From the NCBI GenBank assembly GCA_949373085.1, contig CASICJ010000028.1, forward strand, positions 43,732 through 107,731: a DNA stretch of 64,000 bases, written 5' to 3'. Source of the DNA: an uncultured Verrucomicrobiales bacterium (lineage in GTDB: Bacteria > Verrucomicrobiota > Verrucomicrobiia > Verrucomicrobiales > Akkermansiaceae). Made by a program: the position numbers and the translations under genes. The notes beneath the pieces are model-generated. The model searched no databases, had not been told where the DNA came from, and saw only the letters and a list, made by a program, of their open reading frames with translations. Below, piece after piece: positions 26,244 through 34,924 of the stretch (within the stretch, counting starts at the first letter, position 1; the number at the start of each line of letters is the position of its first letter).

Positions 26244-27308
26244 TCAGCTTTCACCAAACGCACGTCGATAAAGCGCCTCAAAATCCATCACGGCCAACGG
26301 CCGCGGGTTAAATTGCCCGGTCCATTGCTTTGCCGCCTCTGTCGCAAGCTGCGCGATCATTTCTGAGGGCACCACAACCGGAGGCAACTCAGCAAGCTCA
26401 TACAAATACTCGACCCAATCGATAAGCCCGGGCTTCAATTCGTCATAAACGCACCCCACTACCTGAGCATTCCAGCGCATCACGCTAGGGAGCATTGACA
26501 TGACTGCATGACCGTGGACGACATCAAAATGAGCTGTCAAGGGATTCGCCGCGGCATGAGCTGCACCCAACATGCTCGCCTCGATGGCGCTCCCCGCCAG
26601 TGCCGAACCAACCAGCATTCGATTGCGATCCTCTAGCGAACCGTCGCCTTTTAAAATCGCTTCGATAACCGACTCAATGCTCCTAAAAGCCTGAAATGAA
26701 AGCTCCCTTGATTTGTCGGTTCCGTTATTACAAACCGCACTTTCTAAGGAATGGGAAAGAGCATCAAGCGCAGTCAATCGTGCGACCTGCAATGGCATTG
26801 ACTCGGTCAGCTCAGGATCCAAAATCACAACCTTAGCCATTGCACGAGGATCACCGCACGCCATTTTCTCATGGGAGCCATCCCGACACAAAATAGCATA
26901 ACTTTGACATTCACTCCCCGTTCCCGCGGTCGTTGGGATCGCAATGAACGGCAACATCGGACCCTTCGCTTTTCCATGGCCCTGATAGTCCGACATTACT
27001 CCACCGCCGCTCAATAAAAATAAAGCACCTTTCGCAGTATCCATCGAACTCCCACCGCCCAAGCCCACAATGAAGTCCGGACTCATTGCTCGTGCAAATT
27101 TCGCGCATTGTGCGACATCGGACTCCGTTGGATTTTCCCTTACCTGATCAAAAACCACCACATCCTTCAGGAGCGCAGCAGCTCGGTCGAAATGCCCTGC
27201 TTCGACGATCCCCGGATCGGTCACGATCAAAACTTTTCCCGAAACGTGCTTGGGGAGTTCTTCCAAGGAGCCCGGGCGATGGATGATGATTTGAGAAGGT
27301 GATATCAC
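26244..27308 (-). CDS. Iron-containing (group III) alcohol dehydrogenase
   Basis: The 354-aa protein shows the two-domain Fe-ADH layout. The NAD-binding part has VLIVTDPGIVEAG and the signature VGLGGGSSMDTAKG, then IPTTAGTGSE. The metal-binding part has ALDALSHSLES, MLGAAHAAANPL and VVHGHAV, giving the expected Asp and three His ligands. It probably reduces or oxidises a small alcohol or aldehyde in the cytoplasm; the substrate cannot be told. The family normally runs ~380-390 aa, so it is slightly short at the C-terminus. The upstream stretch to 27321 leads into the divergent propeller gene at 27409, and the downstream lipoprotein gene starts 35 bp after its stop. Confidence 0.9.
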   Translation of the reverse strand: MISPSQIIIHRPGSLEELPKHVSGKVLIVTDPGIVEAGHFDRAAALLKDVVVFDQVRENPTESDVAQCAKFARAMSPDFIVGLGGGSSMDTAKGALFLLSGGGVMSDYQGHGKAKGPMLPFIAIPTTAGTGSECQSYAILCRDGSHEKMACGDPRAMAKVVILDPELTESMPLQVARLTALDALSHSLESAVCNNGTDKSRELSFQAFRSIESVIEAILKGDGSLEDRNRMLVGSALAGSAIEASMLGAAHAAANPLTAHFDVVHGHAVMSMLPSVMRWNAQVVGCVYDELKPGLIDWVEYLYELAELPPVVVPSEMIAQLATEAAKQWTGQFNPRPLAVMDFEALYRRAFGES

Positions 27309-27408
27309 GAATTTTCTGGGGTTGATCTTAGCGGCTCTCCACCGCTTTTCAACGCGAGCTTTTAAATTTTCTATTCACTCGACCTCATGGCATCATCCCA
27401 CGGCCAAA

Positions 27409-28614
27409 ATGAAGCTTTTCCTCCTTATTCTCAGCACCCTCTCAGCTTGGTCCGATTGGTCCCAATGGCGTGGCCCCAAGGGCAATGGAAATTTTGATCA
27501 CGAAACCCATTGGTCCCACAAATGGCCTGCGGCAGGTCCCAATACCCTCTGGACGGCCATAGTCCACACTGGCTATTCAGGCATCGCGGTGAGCGAGGAT
27601 CGCGCCTACACACTGGGCAACTTTGAAGGCGATGATCTTATTCAGTGCCTCGATGTCACTACCGGCCAATTAATCTGGAGCGAAAAATATCCACAGGACT
27701 TAATTCCAAAATACAATCCCGGTGGTCCCAACGCCCCACCCGTCATCGAGGACAAGTGGCTCTATACGTTCAGCAAACAAGGCCTCGTTTCCTCACGCGA
27801 TAAAGCTACCGGCAAAGCTCGCTGGACCACCAATATTGCAACTACTGCCAGAGCGCCAATGCCAACTTGGGGCTTCTCCTCCGCTCCCGTCATCGTCGGC
27901 GATCGTCTCTTCCTAAACGCTAACAGCTTCGGCATCGCGCTCGATAAAAATACCGGCGAGGTACTTTGGAATTCTCCTCCATTCTCCAGTGGCTATGCCG
28001 CCGCCGTTCCCCTTAACTGCCGAGGTCAAGCGGCCGTTGCCATTTTTGGAAATAAAATCATGCACGTTGTTTCGCAAGCTGATGGCAAAGTTCTCTGGAA
28101 GGTCGACTGGCCCACCCGCTTAGGCGAAAATTCCGCCGACCCACTCATCATCGGTAATAAGCTCTATCTCTCCTCTTGGTGGGGTGAAGGGGCAGCTCTC
28201 TTTGATCCCAATCTAGATTCAAACAAGCCCATTTGGACCAATAAAAAATTCCAGAACCACATCAATCCTCCTGTCCTCCACGAGGGGCACCTTTATGGCT
28301 TCGACGGCCCTGTCCATAAAAAGAAAATTAAATCTTTCCTCCGCTGCCTCGATATCAAGACCGGCAAAACAGTCTGGTCCCAACCCAACCTCCGCGGCTC
28401 ACTCATTCTCTCGAATGGCAAGTTGATCATCCTTACCGGGAATGGCAGTTTGATCGTTGCCAAAGCCAGCCCTGAGGGCTTCGAGGAATTTGCCCGCCAC
28501 GAAGGCCTTGGCAAACGGACTTGGACACCTCCACTTCTCCACAAAAGCAAGCTATTCATCCGCGACGCCGACGGCACCGCAACCTGTCTCAAGCTTGGAA
28601 AAAAATCCTCTTGA
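27409..28614 (+). CDS. Secreted PQQ-like beta-propeller protein
   Basis: The start at 27409 gives a 401-aa protein with a short signal peptide (MKLFLLILSTLSAWS), followed directly by WSQWRGPKGNG, the QWRGP opening typical of Planctomycete/Verrucomicrobia propellers. Blades repeat motifs such as CLDVTTGQLIWSEKY, DKATGKARWTTNI, DKNTGEVLWNSP and CLDIKTGKTVWSQ. It probably folds as an eight-bladed or smaller beta-propeller in the periplasm. There are no enzyme-specific residues to name. An upstream ATG at 27322 gives a 29-residue extension that is less signal-like. It diverges from the Fe-ADH gene. Confidence 0.85.
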   Translation: MKLFLLILSTLSAWSDWSQWRGPKGNGNFDHETHWSHKWPAAGPNTLWTAIVHTGYSGIAVSEDRAYTLGNFEGDDLIQCLDVTTGQLIWSEKYPQDLIPKYNPGGPNAPPVIEDKWLYTFSKQGLVSSRDKATGKARWTTNIATTARAPMPTWGFSSAPVIVGDRLFLNANSFGIALDKNTGEVLWNSPPFSSGYAAAVPLNCRGQAAVAIFGNKIMHVVSQADGKVLWKVDWPTRLGENSADPLIIGNKLYLSSWWGEGAALFDPNLDSNKPIWTNKKFQNHINPPVLHEGHLYGFDGPVHKKKIKSFLRCLDIKTGKTVWSQPNLRGSLILSNGKLIILTGNGSLIVAKASPEGFEEFARHEGLGKRTWTPPLLHKSKLFIRDADGTATCLKLGKKSS

Positions 28615-28638
28615 TTTCCCTAGACGGCAGACCGGATC

Positions 28639-28661
28639 GTTACCCTCCTTCAGTCGGTAAC
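28639..28661. terminator. Possible hairpin between convergent genes
   Basis: GTTACC and GGTAAC form a perfect 6-bp stem around an 11-nt loop in the 46-bp gap between the propeller gene ending at 28614 and the reductase gene ending at 28661. No U-tract follows. Confidence 0.35.
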
Positions 28662-30073
28662 TACACCGCAACAGACAAATCCCCTTGAATCGCCCGACGT
28701 CGGTAGAGAAACTCGAAAAGGTTCCCCTCGTGTGGCTGTTCCCACTGGACACGATTTGTCGGGAACGGACCAATGTTGAGACGCTCGATATCCGGGCTTA
28801 ACATGAGATCCTGGATCCAATCCTTGTTCTCAGTGAAAGCACTCACCACAAGAGTCTCGCCAATATTAGCCAACATCTCCGACTGGGGCATCTCCACAAT
28901 ACTGGCGTAGGGAAACATGAACTCGGTATTTGCCAACTGATGATCTTTATCATCACACGCAACCAAGGTTGGGCAAAGATAGGTCTGATCGAAAGCCTCT
29001 ACCCTTCGACCACCGCCACGATGATCTGCGGTTGCATCACGGGCACCTTCTTCCTTAAGAAGGTCATCGATCATTCCGTCTATTCCCTCTGCCAATGAGG
29101 TATTTGCAAAGCCACAAAGAAGAGCATCAGAATCATCGCGGGCCAGAGGCTTAATCTCTGCTAATTTGGCAGCCAGAGCCTCCGCAATTTCTTTACAATG
29201 GGATGGAACCAAAATCGCTGAAGTATTGATACAGCTTCGTCCTCCATTAGCCGAAATCGAAGTCACAAGCACATCAAGAAACTCCTCCCAGCGGTCAATA
29301 TAGTCTTCTCCAATCAAAATCTTCGAACGTCCGGTTCCGTGAACCTGAATATTCTTGAACGGAGCATACTTACGAACCGTTACATCTGAACCGAAGGAGA
29401 TCCCAGCACCACAAGAAGTGAGTAATGTGTCACCGCCCTCGTGGGTCGTTGGATAATAACCAAAGGCCTCTTTTGGGAACCCTGCCTTAATCATTGCCTG
29501 CGCGATTCGAAGCGGTGTGAAAGGATCCTCACGCCCCGGTTTCAAAAGAACCGGGATCTTCATTACCAAGGCTGGAAGCCATAGTGAATTCACAGCCGGA
29601 GCATTACTCGGAAGAGACACCCCAAGTGAACTTGTGGTCGGGTAGTAATTAACCTCCAAGCCACCAACTGAAGTAATCCCTTTATCGAAAATTTCTAAAG
29701 GCATCCCTCGAGTCAGCCCTCCGATGACGATACGAATTTGAGACATCGCTGCATGGATCTTGCTCATGTTCATCTTCACCAAAGTATGGGGAAGACGGGT
29801 CAAAGCGGAGAGGGATTCAACGTAATCATCAGGGCCTTGCATCGAATCGCCGCAAGGCAATTCAGCATTTATGAAAAGTTCAGCTGCCTTCTCGCAATAA
29901 TCCGCAAGTGTCTCAGCTGGAATCGCATCGAGCGCGGCTTTTGATTCATTGATTCGCAAGAGATCACGCCGGATTAATCCCGGGTTCGCAGTATGCGTCG
30001 TCAGATTCTCGTTGAGCTCGACTAGGTCGGCAGACTCGTAAGTCTCGCCAAGGCGTAGGATGGGAATTTGCAT
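28661..30073 (-). CDS. LuxC/EhpG-like acyl reductase (aldehyde dehydrogenase superfamily)
   Basis: The 470-aa protein belongs to the ALDH superfamily, with the nucleotide-loop segment PVLLKPGREDPFTPLRIAQ (~174-192) and the catalytic cysteine Cys281 in ANGGRSCINTSA. Like LuxC and EhpG it is shorter than ordinary ALDHs. Such enzymes take an acyl group from an activated acid and reduce it to the aldehyde with NAD(P)H. The gene follows an adenylating EhpF/LuxE-like gene by 11 bp, which supports joint carboxylate reduction. The acid substrate is not known, and fatty-acyl or aryl acids are both possible. Confidence 0.78.
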   Translation of the reverse strand: MQIPILRLGETYESADLVELNENLTTHTANPGLIRRDLLRINESKAALDAIPAETLADYCEKAAELFINAELPCGDSMQGPDDYVESLSALTRLPHTLVKMNMSKIHAAMSQIRIVIGGLTRGMPLEIFDKGITSVGGLEVNYYPTTSSLGVSLPSNAPAVNSLWLPALVMKIPVLLKPGREDPFTPLRIAQAMIKAGFPKEAFGYYPTTHEGGDTLLTSCGAGISFGSDVTVRKYAPFKNIQVHGTGRSKILIGEDYIDRWEEFLDVLVTSISANGGRSCINTSAILVPSHCKEIAEALAAKLAEIKPLARDDSDALLCGFANTSLAEGIDGMIDDLLKEEGARDATADHRGGGRRVEAFDQTYLCPTLVACDDKDHQLANTEFMFPYASIVEMPQSEMLANIGETLVVSAFTENKDWIQDLMLSPDIERLNIGPFPTNRVQWEQPHEGNLFEFLYRRRAIQGDLSVAV

Positions 30074-30084
30074 TGTTCGAAATT

Positions 30085-31155
30085 TTAGTAAACACCTTCA
30101 ATCACGGCTTTCGTCCCGCTCTGGAACGGTCGGACATCACCGACGCCATCCCACGGAAATTCATCACATTCGGGACGACGAATCGCTTCATCTCGCTCTA
30201 GGAACCTTGGCACAAAAAACTCCTTCGTCATCGTTGTAAGCTCAACCCGACCATATTCGCCGTAGTCGACAATCTTGGTGGAATCGTCTGGATCAACGAC
30301 TCGCAAGATCGCCCGCGGCTGCGGCGCATAGTAGGTCAGAGAATACTCTCCCGGCTCTCGCTTCTTTGAAATGGCGAGACCCATCAGAGTGTTCCCGTAA
30401 GTCGGGGCATAGTTTATTTTTCCCTCAAGAACCTCTTCCTGGATAAATTTTACGTATTGGGGAGTCATCGTTGTCCCTCCAGCAAAAACACCGCGGATCC
30501 CTGCATCAGCGAGCGACATCCGTAGCGAAAGGCTCTCGAGCAAGCGAGGCGTAGTGAAAATACATTTGATATCGCGATGGCGGATGATGGTCACAGCCTG
30601 ATCAATGACATGCTCCTGATAAGCCTTAGCCATCTGCATTTCGCCCATCCCGATCAGCCGCTTTACCCAGCGGGGATCGAGGTCAATGAAGTAACATGCA
30701 CCACCACGGATGTTGGCAAGATGCTCGATCGCCATACGCAAACGGCGTGGGCCGGTCGGCCCTACCATCAACCAGTTAGCACCTTGTGGAAAAAAATCCG
30801 GGCCATAGTGCTCGGAAAACTCAGTGTAGTCGGTCTTGTAGTCTTCCCAACCGATCCGCTGCTTCGGCATGCCGGTGGTTCCACCCGTTTCAAAGACATT
30901 GTAGGGTCGACCCTCGTAGGCCTTTGGAATAAACTTAGCCGGATCCTCTTTTCGCAGGACTTCATCATCAAAATTATCAAAGTGAAGCATATCCGCAAAG
31001 GTCTGCACCTTCTCGCGAGGATCCCAGCCAGCATTCTTAGCCCAGTCCAACCAATAGGGACATCCGGTCTCAGGTGAAAAGTGCCAATTGATCAATTCTT
31101 TGGTTTGGGAATCAACTTGCGCGCGGGCTTCTTCTACGGTTAGGGAGGAACTCAT
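30085..31155 (-). CDS. EhpF/LuxE-like adenylate-forming enzyme
   Basis: The 356-aa protein is a short ANL-superfamily member: the phosphate loop ETGGTTGMPKQ sits at ~89-99, followed by VGPTGPRRLRMA, YAPTYGNTLMG and VDYGEYGRVELTTMT. The size and sequence feel match EhpF of phenazine (D-alanylgriseoluteic acid) biosynthesis and the LuxE branch, which activate a carboxylate for a partner reductase. The usual C-terminal domain of ANL enzymes is missing or very short, as in EhpF. It lies between a MATE exporter and the LuxC/EhpG-like reductase on the same strand. The substrate is an inference only. Confidence 0.72.
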   Translation of the reverse strand: MSSSLTVEEARAQVDSQTKELINWHFSPETGCPYWLDWAKNAGWDPREKVQTFADMLHFDNFDDEVLRKEDPAKFIPKAYEGRPYNVFETGGTTGMPKQRIGWEDYKTDYTEFSEHYGPDFFPQGANWLMVGPTGPRRLRMAIEHLANIRGGACYFIDLDPRWVKRLIGMGEMQMAKAYQEHVIDQAVTIIRHRDIKCIFTTPRLLESLSLRMSLADAGIRGVFAGGTTMTPQYVKFIQEEVLEGKINYAPTYGNTLMGLAISKKREPGEYSLTYYAPQPRAILRVVDPDDSTKIVDYGEYGRVELTTMTKEFFVPRFLERDEAIRRPECDEFPWDGVGDVRPFQSGTKAVIEGVY

Positions 31156-31236
31156 GGTCGATGACTGAAAAATTTACTCCCTGAGAAGTAACCTAACAGT
31201 GAAAAGCCGCAAGAAGGAGTTTTTGTAATTAACTCC

Positions 31237-32574
31237 TTACCTCAAATTCGAAACCGAGGTCATCTTCCACGCCCGTGATCCCAAAAGAGAGGCCGCCATA
31301 ATCAATCCAACACTCAGACCCCACCAAACTCCCGCCGTTCCAACTCCACAAAAGAAGGCCAAATAAATTCCAAAAGGCACCCCGAGCAACCAGTGCGAAG
31401 CAAACATGATAAGAGCCGGTATTTTGACGTCATCCATCCCCCGCAGAACACCAGACGATAAAATCTGGGAATGATCCGACACCTGGAAAATGGCCGCGAT
31501 CCAAAGCAAGCCTACGATAATTTTCATCGGCTCCACTTCGCTCACAAAACTTGAGGCTAGATCTTCGTCAAAAATCAAAAAGACGCCCACAAAAAACAAC
31601 GAAACCACCAAACCCATCAACCAGCCGCTCAATACGATCGGCCTCATCCGCTCAAATTTCCCTGCTCCCTTCGCTTCACCAATCTGCACCGTTAAGGCCA
31701 TTGAGAGCCCTAAGGGAACCATAAAGGTCGTCGCCACACACATAATAGCAACTTGGTGGGCCGCCAAAGCCGCCGCCCCAAAACTTCCGATCAAAAGGGC
31801 CGCCATCACAAAAGCGCTAATCTCGGCCGACACCTGTAGGCTAGCAGGCCAAGCAATTTTCCAAAACGAAACCAACTCCTTACGATCGGGCCTTAAGAAC
31901 CAACGATGAGGTGTCCAAGCCTTCAGGTCAGGGCTGAATCGACACCAGAGCATGACCCCGATCATCGTCGCCAGCCTCGCCAGTAAGGTTGCCAAGCCTG
32001 CTCCCTCTAGCTCCATTCTTGGCGCTCCCCAATTTCCGTCAATGAACAACCAGTTCAGAAAAACATTCAAAAAGACTCCCGCTAGAACGATCCAGAACAC
32101 AGGCCAGGGCTTCGCCATCCCGTCCGAATGATTCCGCACTGCCATCGTGATGATGGCTGGAGTCATCGAAGCACTCACCAAAAGATAAAATCCGGGCAAT
32201 CGATTCACAACCTCTGGATCCTGGCCCAAAAGAGAAATCAACGGCAGACTCAACCAGCTGACAATAAATGTAGCGACCCCCAGCCCCAAACTGAGCAAGA
32301 ATCCATCCCGTAAAGCAGCCTTCGCCTGCTGTGGATCTTCCGCGCCACGCGCCTGTGAGACCTTCACAGATACCGCAATCGCAATTCCAATCCCCAACAT
32401 GAGCGGTAGATGTAAAATGGAATGCGCTAGCGTCGAGGCGGCCAGCTCAACTGTCCCAATCTTCCCGATCATATAGGTATCGACCAGACCCATGAGCATT
32501 TGGCTGACCTGCCCAGCCATCAAAGGAAGCGCAAGGACTAAGGTCGCCCGCCCCTCGCGAACGATAGAAGTCAT
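31237..32574 (-). CDS. MATE family efflux transporter (NorM type)
   Basis: Started at 32574 (MTSIVREGRATLVLALPLMA) the protein is 445 aa with twelve hydrophobic helices. Helix 1 ends in the MATE hallmark MGLVDTYMIGKIG, and the second half repeats it (WKIAWPASLQVSAEISAFVM, QVSDHSQILSSGVLRGMDD). It is a cation-coupled exporter, typically of drugs or metabolites. On the same strand it precedes the EhpF-like and LuxC/EhpG-like genes by 81 bp, which suggests it exports their product. A membrane-protein remnant gene ends 30 bp upstream. Six extra in-frame codons start at 32592 but are not needed. Confidence 0.9.
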   Translation of the reverse strand: MTSIVREGRATLVLALPLMAGQVSQMLMGLVDTYMIGKIGTVELAASTLAHSILHLPLMLGIGIAIAVSVKVSQARGAEDPQQAKAALRDGFLLSLGLGVATFIVSWLSLPLISLLGQDPEVVNRLPGFYLLVSASMTPAIITMAVRNHSDGMAKPWPVFWIVLAGVFLNVFLNWLFIDGNWGAPRMELEGAGLATLLARLATMIGVMLWCRFSPDLKAWTPHRWFLRPDRKELVSFWKIAWPASLQVSAEISAFVMAALLIGSFGAAALAAHQVAIMCVATTFMVPLGLSMALTVQIGEAKGAGKFERMRPIVLSGWLMGLVVSLFFVGVFLIFDEDLASSFVSEVEPMKIIVGLLWIAAIFQVSDHSQILSSGVLRGMDDVKIPALIMFASHWLLGVPFGIYLAFFCGVGTAGVWWGLSVGLIMAASLLGSRAWKMTSVSNLR

Positions 32575-32604
32575 AACGCGGTCATATCCCAAGACACCGA
32601 AAGC

Positions 32605-33517
32605 TCAAGATTGAACCGAGGCTTGAGAGCACAACTGCTTTCGGCTTCTCCAAAGCAGCCAACATAGCCAAAATGGAATCGCCCAATGTGCAGTTCGAAC
32701 CATCGCCTCGGCAAACCAAGGGTCCATTCCGTTATAAGGAAGAGTCTCATTATAATTAGCCAGAATGCGAGCTAGAGCGGTCGCTCCACCCCAACAGAAC
32801 ATATAGAAAAGAGCGGCCCCACGAGTCCGCCGGAATAAAACAAAGGGGACGACCAAAAAATCAAGCCACCCAAAGATTTCCAAAAACCGGAGACTCCCGC
32901 CCTCCGAAAGCGATAAAATCTCGGTTGTCATCATCTGAAAATGCAAGGGGACGCTGTAATAACCAACGGCATAAAGTCCGTGTCCCATGAAAGTCACCGC
33001 CGTCGCAATCATAAGTAACCATCCTCACAATAACCTCGCGTTTTGGCGCATTGAGAGACTTCCGGCCGAGGGAGATTAACAATGCCAACGGGACAAAGAT
33101 TTGGAGAATATGCTCCATAGCCATGCCCACCTGCATGTCTTTCGCCACCCAACGGGAAAAACCATCGAGAATCAGAATCAAAGTTGCCGGAATAAGAAAC
33201 CACCGTAGCCAGCGCAGACGAGAAAATCCCGCAATCCAAGGAATGAGAGACGAAACGATAAGGAAAATCCCCAGTCGTTCGAGCGTTGGAGTAATCCATT
33301 GATCCGAGGTTCGAGCAAAATGGCTCCACGTCACATCATAATTTTTGAGAATCGGCGACCACCACTTCTCTTCCCAAATCAGCTCACGAATCGGACTGTC
33401 CCAGCGCCACGTTAACCAGCCACGGGCTAGAAAAGTAACACTCACGATAAATTGCAGGATTCCCAGAGAGAACCGATCAAGCCACGTCACCGCTTCCTTC
33501 CCCTCTGAATCATCCAT
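32605..33517 (-). pseudogene. Frameshifted integral membrane protein
   Basis: Two overlapping frames on the minus strand look like one gene. The first (from 33517, 218 codons) has hydrophobic helices LGILQFIVSVTFLARGWL, RLGIFLIVSSLIPWIAGF and ILQIFVPLALLISL, then becomes low-quality after REVIVRM. The second (33012-32605, 135 codons) opens with ATAVTFMGHGLYAVGYYSV and continues as good membrane sequence ending in LCWLLWRSRKQL. The switch is near 33013-33025; removing one base there joins them as ...VRMVT-MIATAV. A sequencing error in place of a real mutation is possible. I recognise no family. It sits 8 bp after the phosphatase gene and 30 bp before the MATE gene. Confidence 0.65.
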
Positions 33518-33525
33518 TGCCTCGC

Positions 33526-34821
33526 TTAGTCCGCCGGAATTTTCAGGACCTCATCCCCTCCGTTCGGAGCCCAAAGTTTGAGGCCTTTTGGGTTGCGATA
33601 GGGGTTTTTAGGATCCACTTGGCCGACTTGAGCCACGTTTCCCACCTTGACTGTCTTATCAAAGATTGCCCCGGGTGTCACATGAAGCCAATCGAAGCCG
33701 TTAAAGGCCGCCGTGCCAACCGTCCAAGAGTAATTAACATCAGCCCTACGAAGCGGGGCTCCCCAGCATCCCTCACCTAGATAAACGGTCGCATTGGGAT
33801 CGTTTGGCGCCGCCTTGAAATCCTCCCCACCTCCAGTGAAAGGTTTGAGCGGAAGAGTCCTTTTCATAACGTGGGAGTCAGATTCCATAACGAGGTCAAA
33901 GCCTGCTTTATAAAAGGTTTCGGCCCACTTATAGGAATTCCGACCAAGCGCCTTTCCGCTTGTGTGGGGACGCATCGGCTTGTGGTAACCAGCCACCAGA
34001 TGGGTTATCCCTTGGGCATTCTTTTCCAAGTCAGACCTCAGCCAATTCCCCTGGCTCCCATCTGCCGGAATCTCGCTGTTCAAAATATAATAGCGAAAGA
34101 GACCACTCCCGATATTGAAAGCTCCATAGGAATCCTTGGACGTCCCAAAATGAGAAGGAATGCTCTCAGGCCTCGACTCGTGATTTCCGCGATGCGGCAC
34201 GATGGGTAGAAGCTGACCCGAATCACTCATCGTAAGCTGCCAGTCATCAAGCCAGTCGTTCCACCCTTCGGCATTATCGCTACTAATCATGTCACCAGTA
34301 AAGGCCACAAAAAGCGGCGAAAGCTTTCGACACATCGTATTGGCAGCCTGACGAATATCTCTAAAGTTTCGCGAGTCTCCTCCGCAAATAAAAGTGAAAG
34401 GCTTTGGCAGCTTGGGAGCTGTTCGAAAGTAAAAAAGACGACTCACCCCCGCTCCATCGCCAAGGCACATAAAATACCAACTGTCAGGCTTTAGACTTTC
34501 CAAGGTTACCATGCAGTTCCTCATCCCATCGTATTCCACCACACGGTCCACTTCCTTCCGCTCAGTATATTTTGACTTATTGCGGCCCTCATTTTTAAGG
34601 CCGTAATAGAGAGTCGCCGGATCTCCCTCCAGTTGATTCCAAACGAAGGTCGCCGTCGTCGTCGGATCTTCAAACCACACCAAGCGATATTTCTCAGTCT
34701 TGGACGTGTTGGCATTCACCGAGGCATTCTGTCCGGACAGAGAGGCTATCGCACTGAAGAGCACCGTCAACGCGACCAAAAAAGAGCGATATTTGGCCGG
34801 GGGGCATTTCCTTTGAGTCAT
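33526..34821 (-). CDS. Secreted purple acid phosphatase-like metallophosphoesterase
   Basis: The 431-aa protein has a signal peptide (SFLVALTVLFSAIASLSGQ), an N-terminal fibronectin-like domain (~40-125, ending TLESLKPDSWYFMCLGDG) and a calcineurin-type phosphoesterase domain. The metal ligands are visible in order: ICGGDSRNFRD, AFTGDMISSDN, PHRGNHESRPES, HLVAGYHKPMRPH and ESDSHVMKRT. This is the layout of purple acid phosphatases. It would hydrolyse phosphate esters in the periplasm. It is upstream, on the same strand, of the frameshifted membrane gene (8-bp gap), so it may head a longer transcript. Confidence 0.87.
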   Translation of the reverse strand: MTQRKCPPAKYRSFLVALTVLFSAIASLSGQNASVNANTSKTEKYRLVWFEDPTTTATFVWNQLEGDPATLYYGLKNEGRNKSKYTERKEVDRVVEYDGMRNCMVTLESLKPDSWYFMCLGDGAGVSRLFYFRTAPKLPKPFTFICGGDSRNFRDIRQAANTMCRKLSPLFVAFTGDMISSDNAEGWNDWLDDWQLTMSDSGQLLPIVPHRGNHESRPESIPSHFGTSKDSYGAFNIGSGLFRYYILNSEIPADGSQGNWLRSDLEKNAQGITHLVAGYHKPMRPHTSGKALGRNSYKWAETFYKAGFDLVMESDSHVMKRTLPLKPFTGGGEDFKAAPNDPNATVYLGEGCWGAPLRRADVNYSWTVGTAAFNGFDWLHVTPGAIFDKTVKVGNVAQVGQVDPKNPYRNPKGLKLWAPNGGDEVLKIPAD

Positions 34822-34924
34822 GCCCCAGTAGAGTTTCGATAATTACGATTTCAACTCTAAAAAACCGCTAGACTCAAATCCTCAAGATTGCTTCCCCTTT
34901 TCTTCCCCCCTACTCTCTCTAGCA

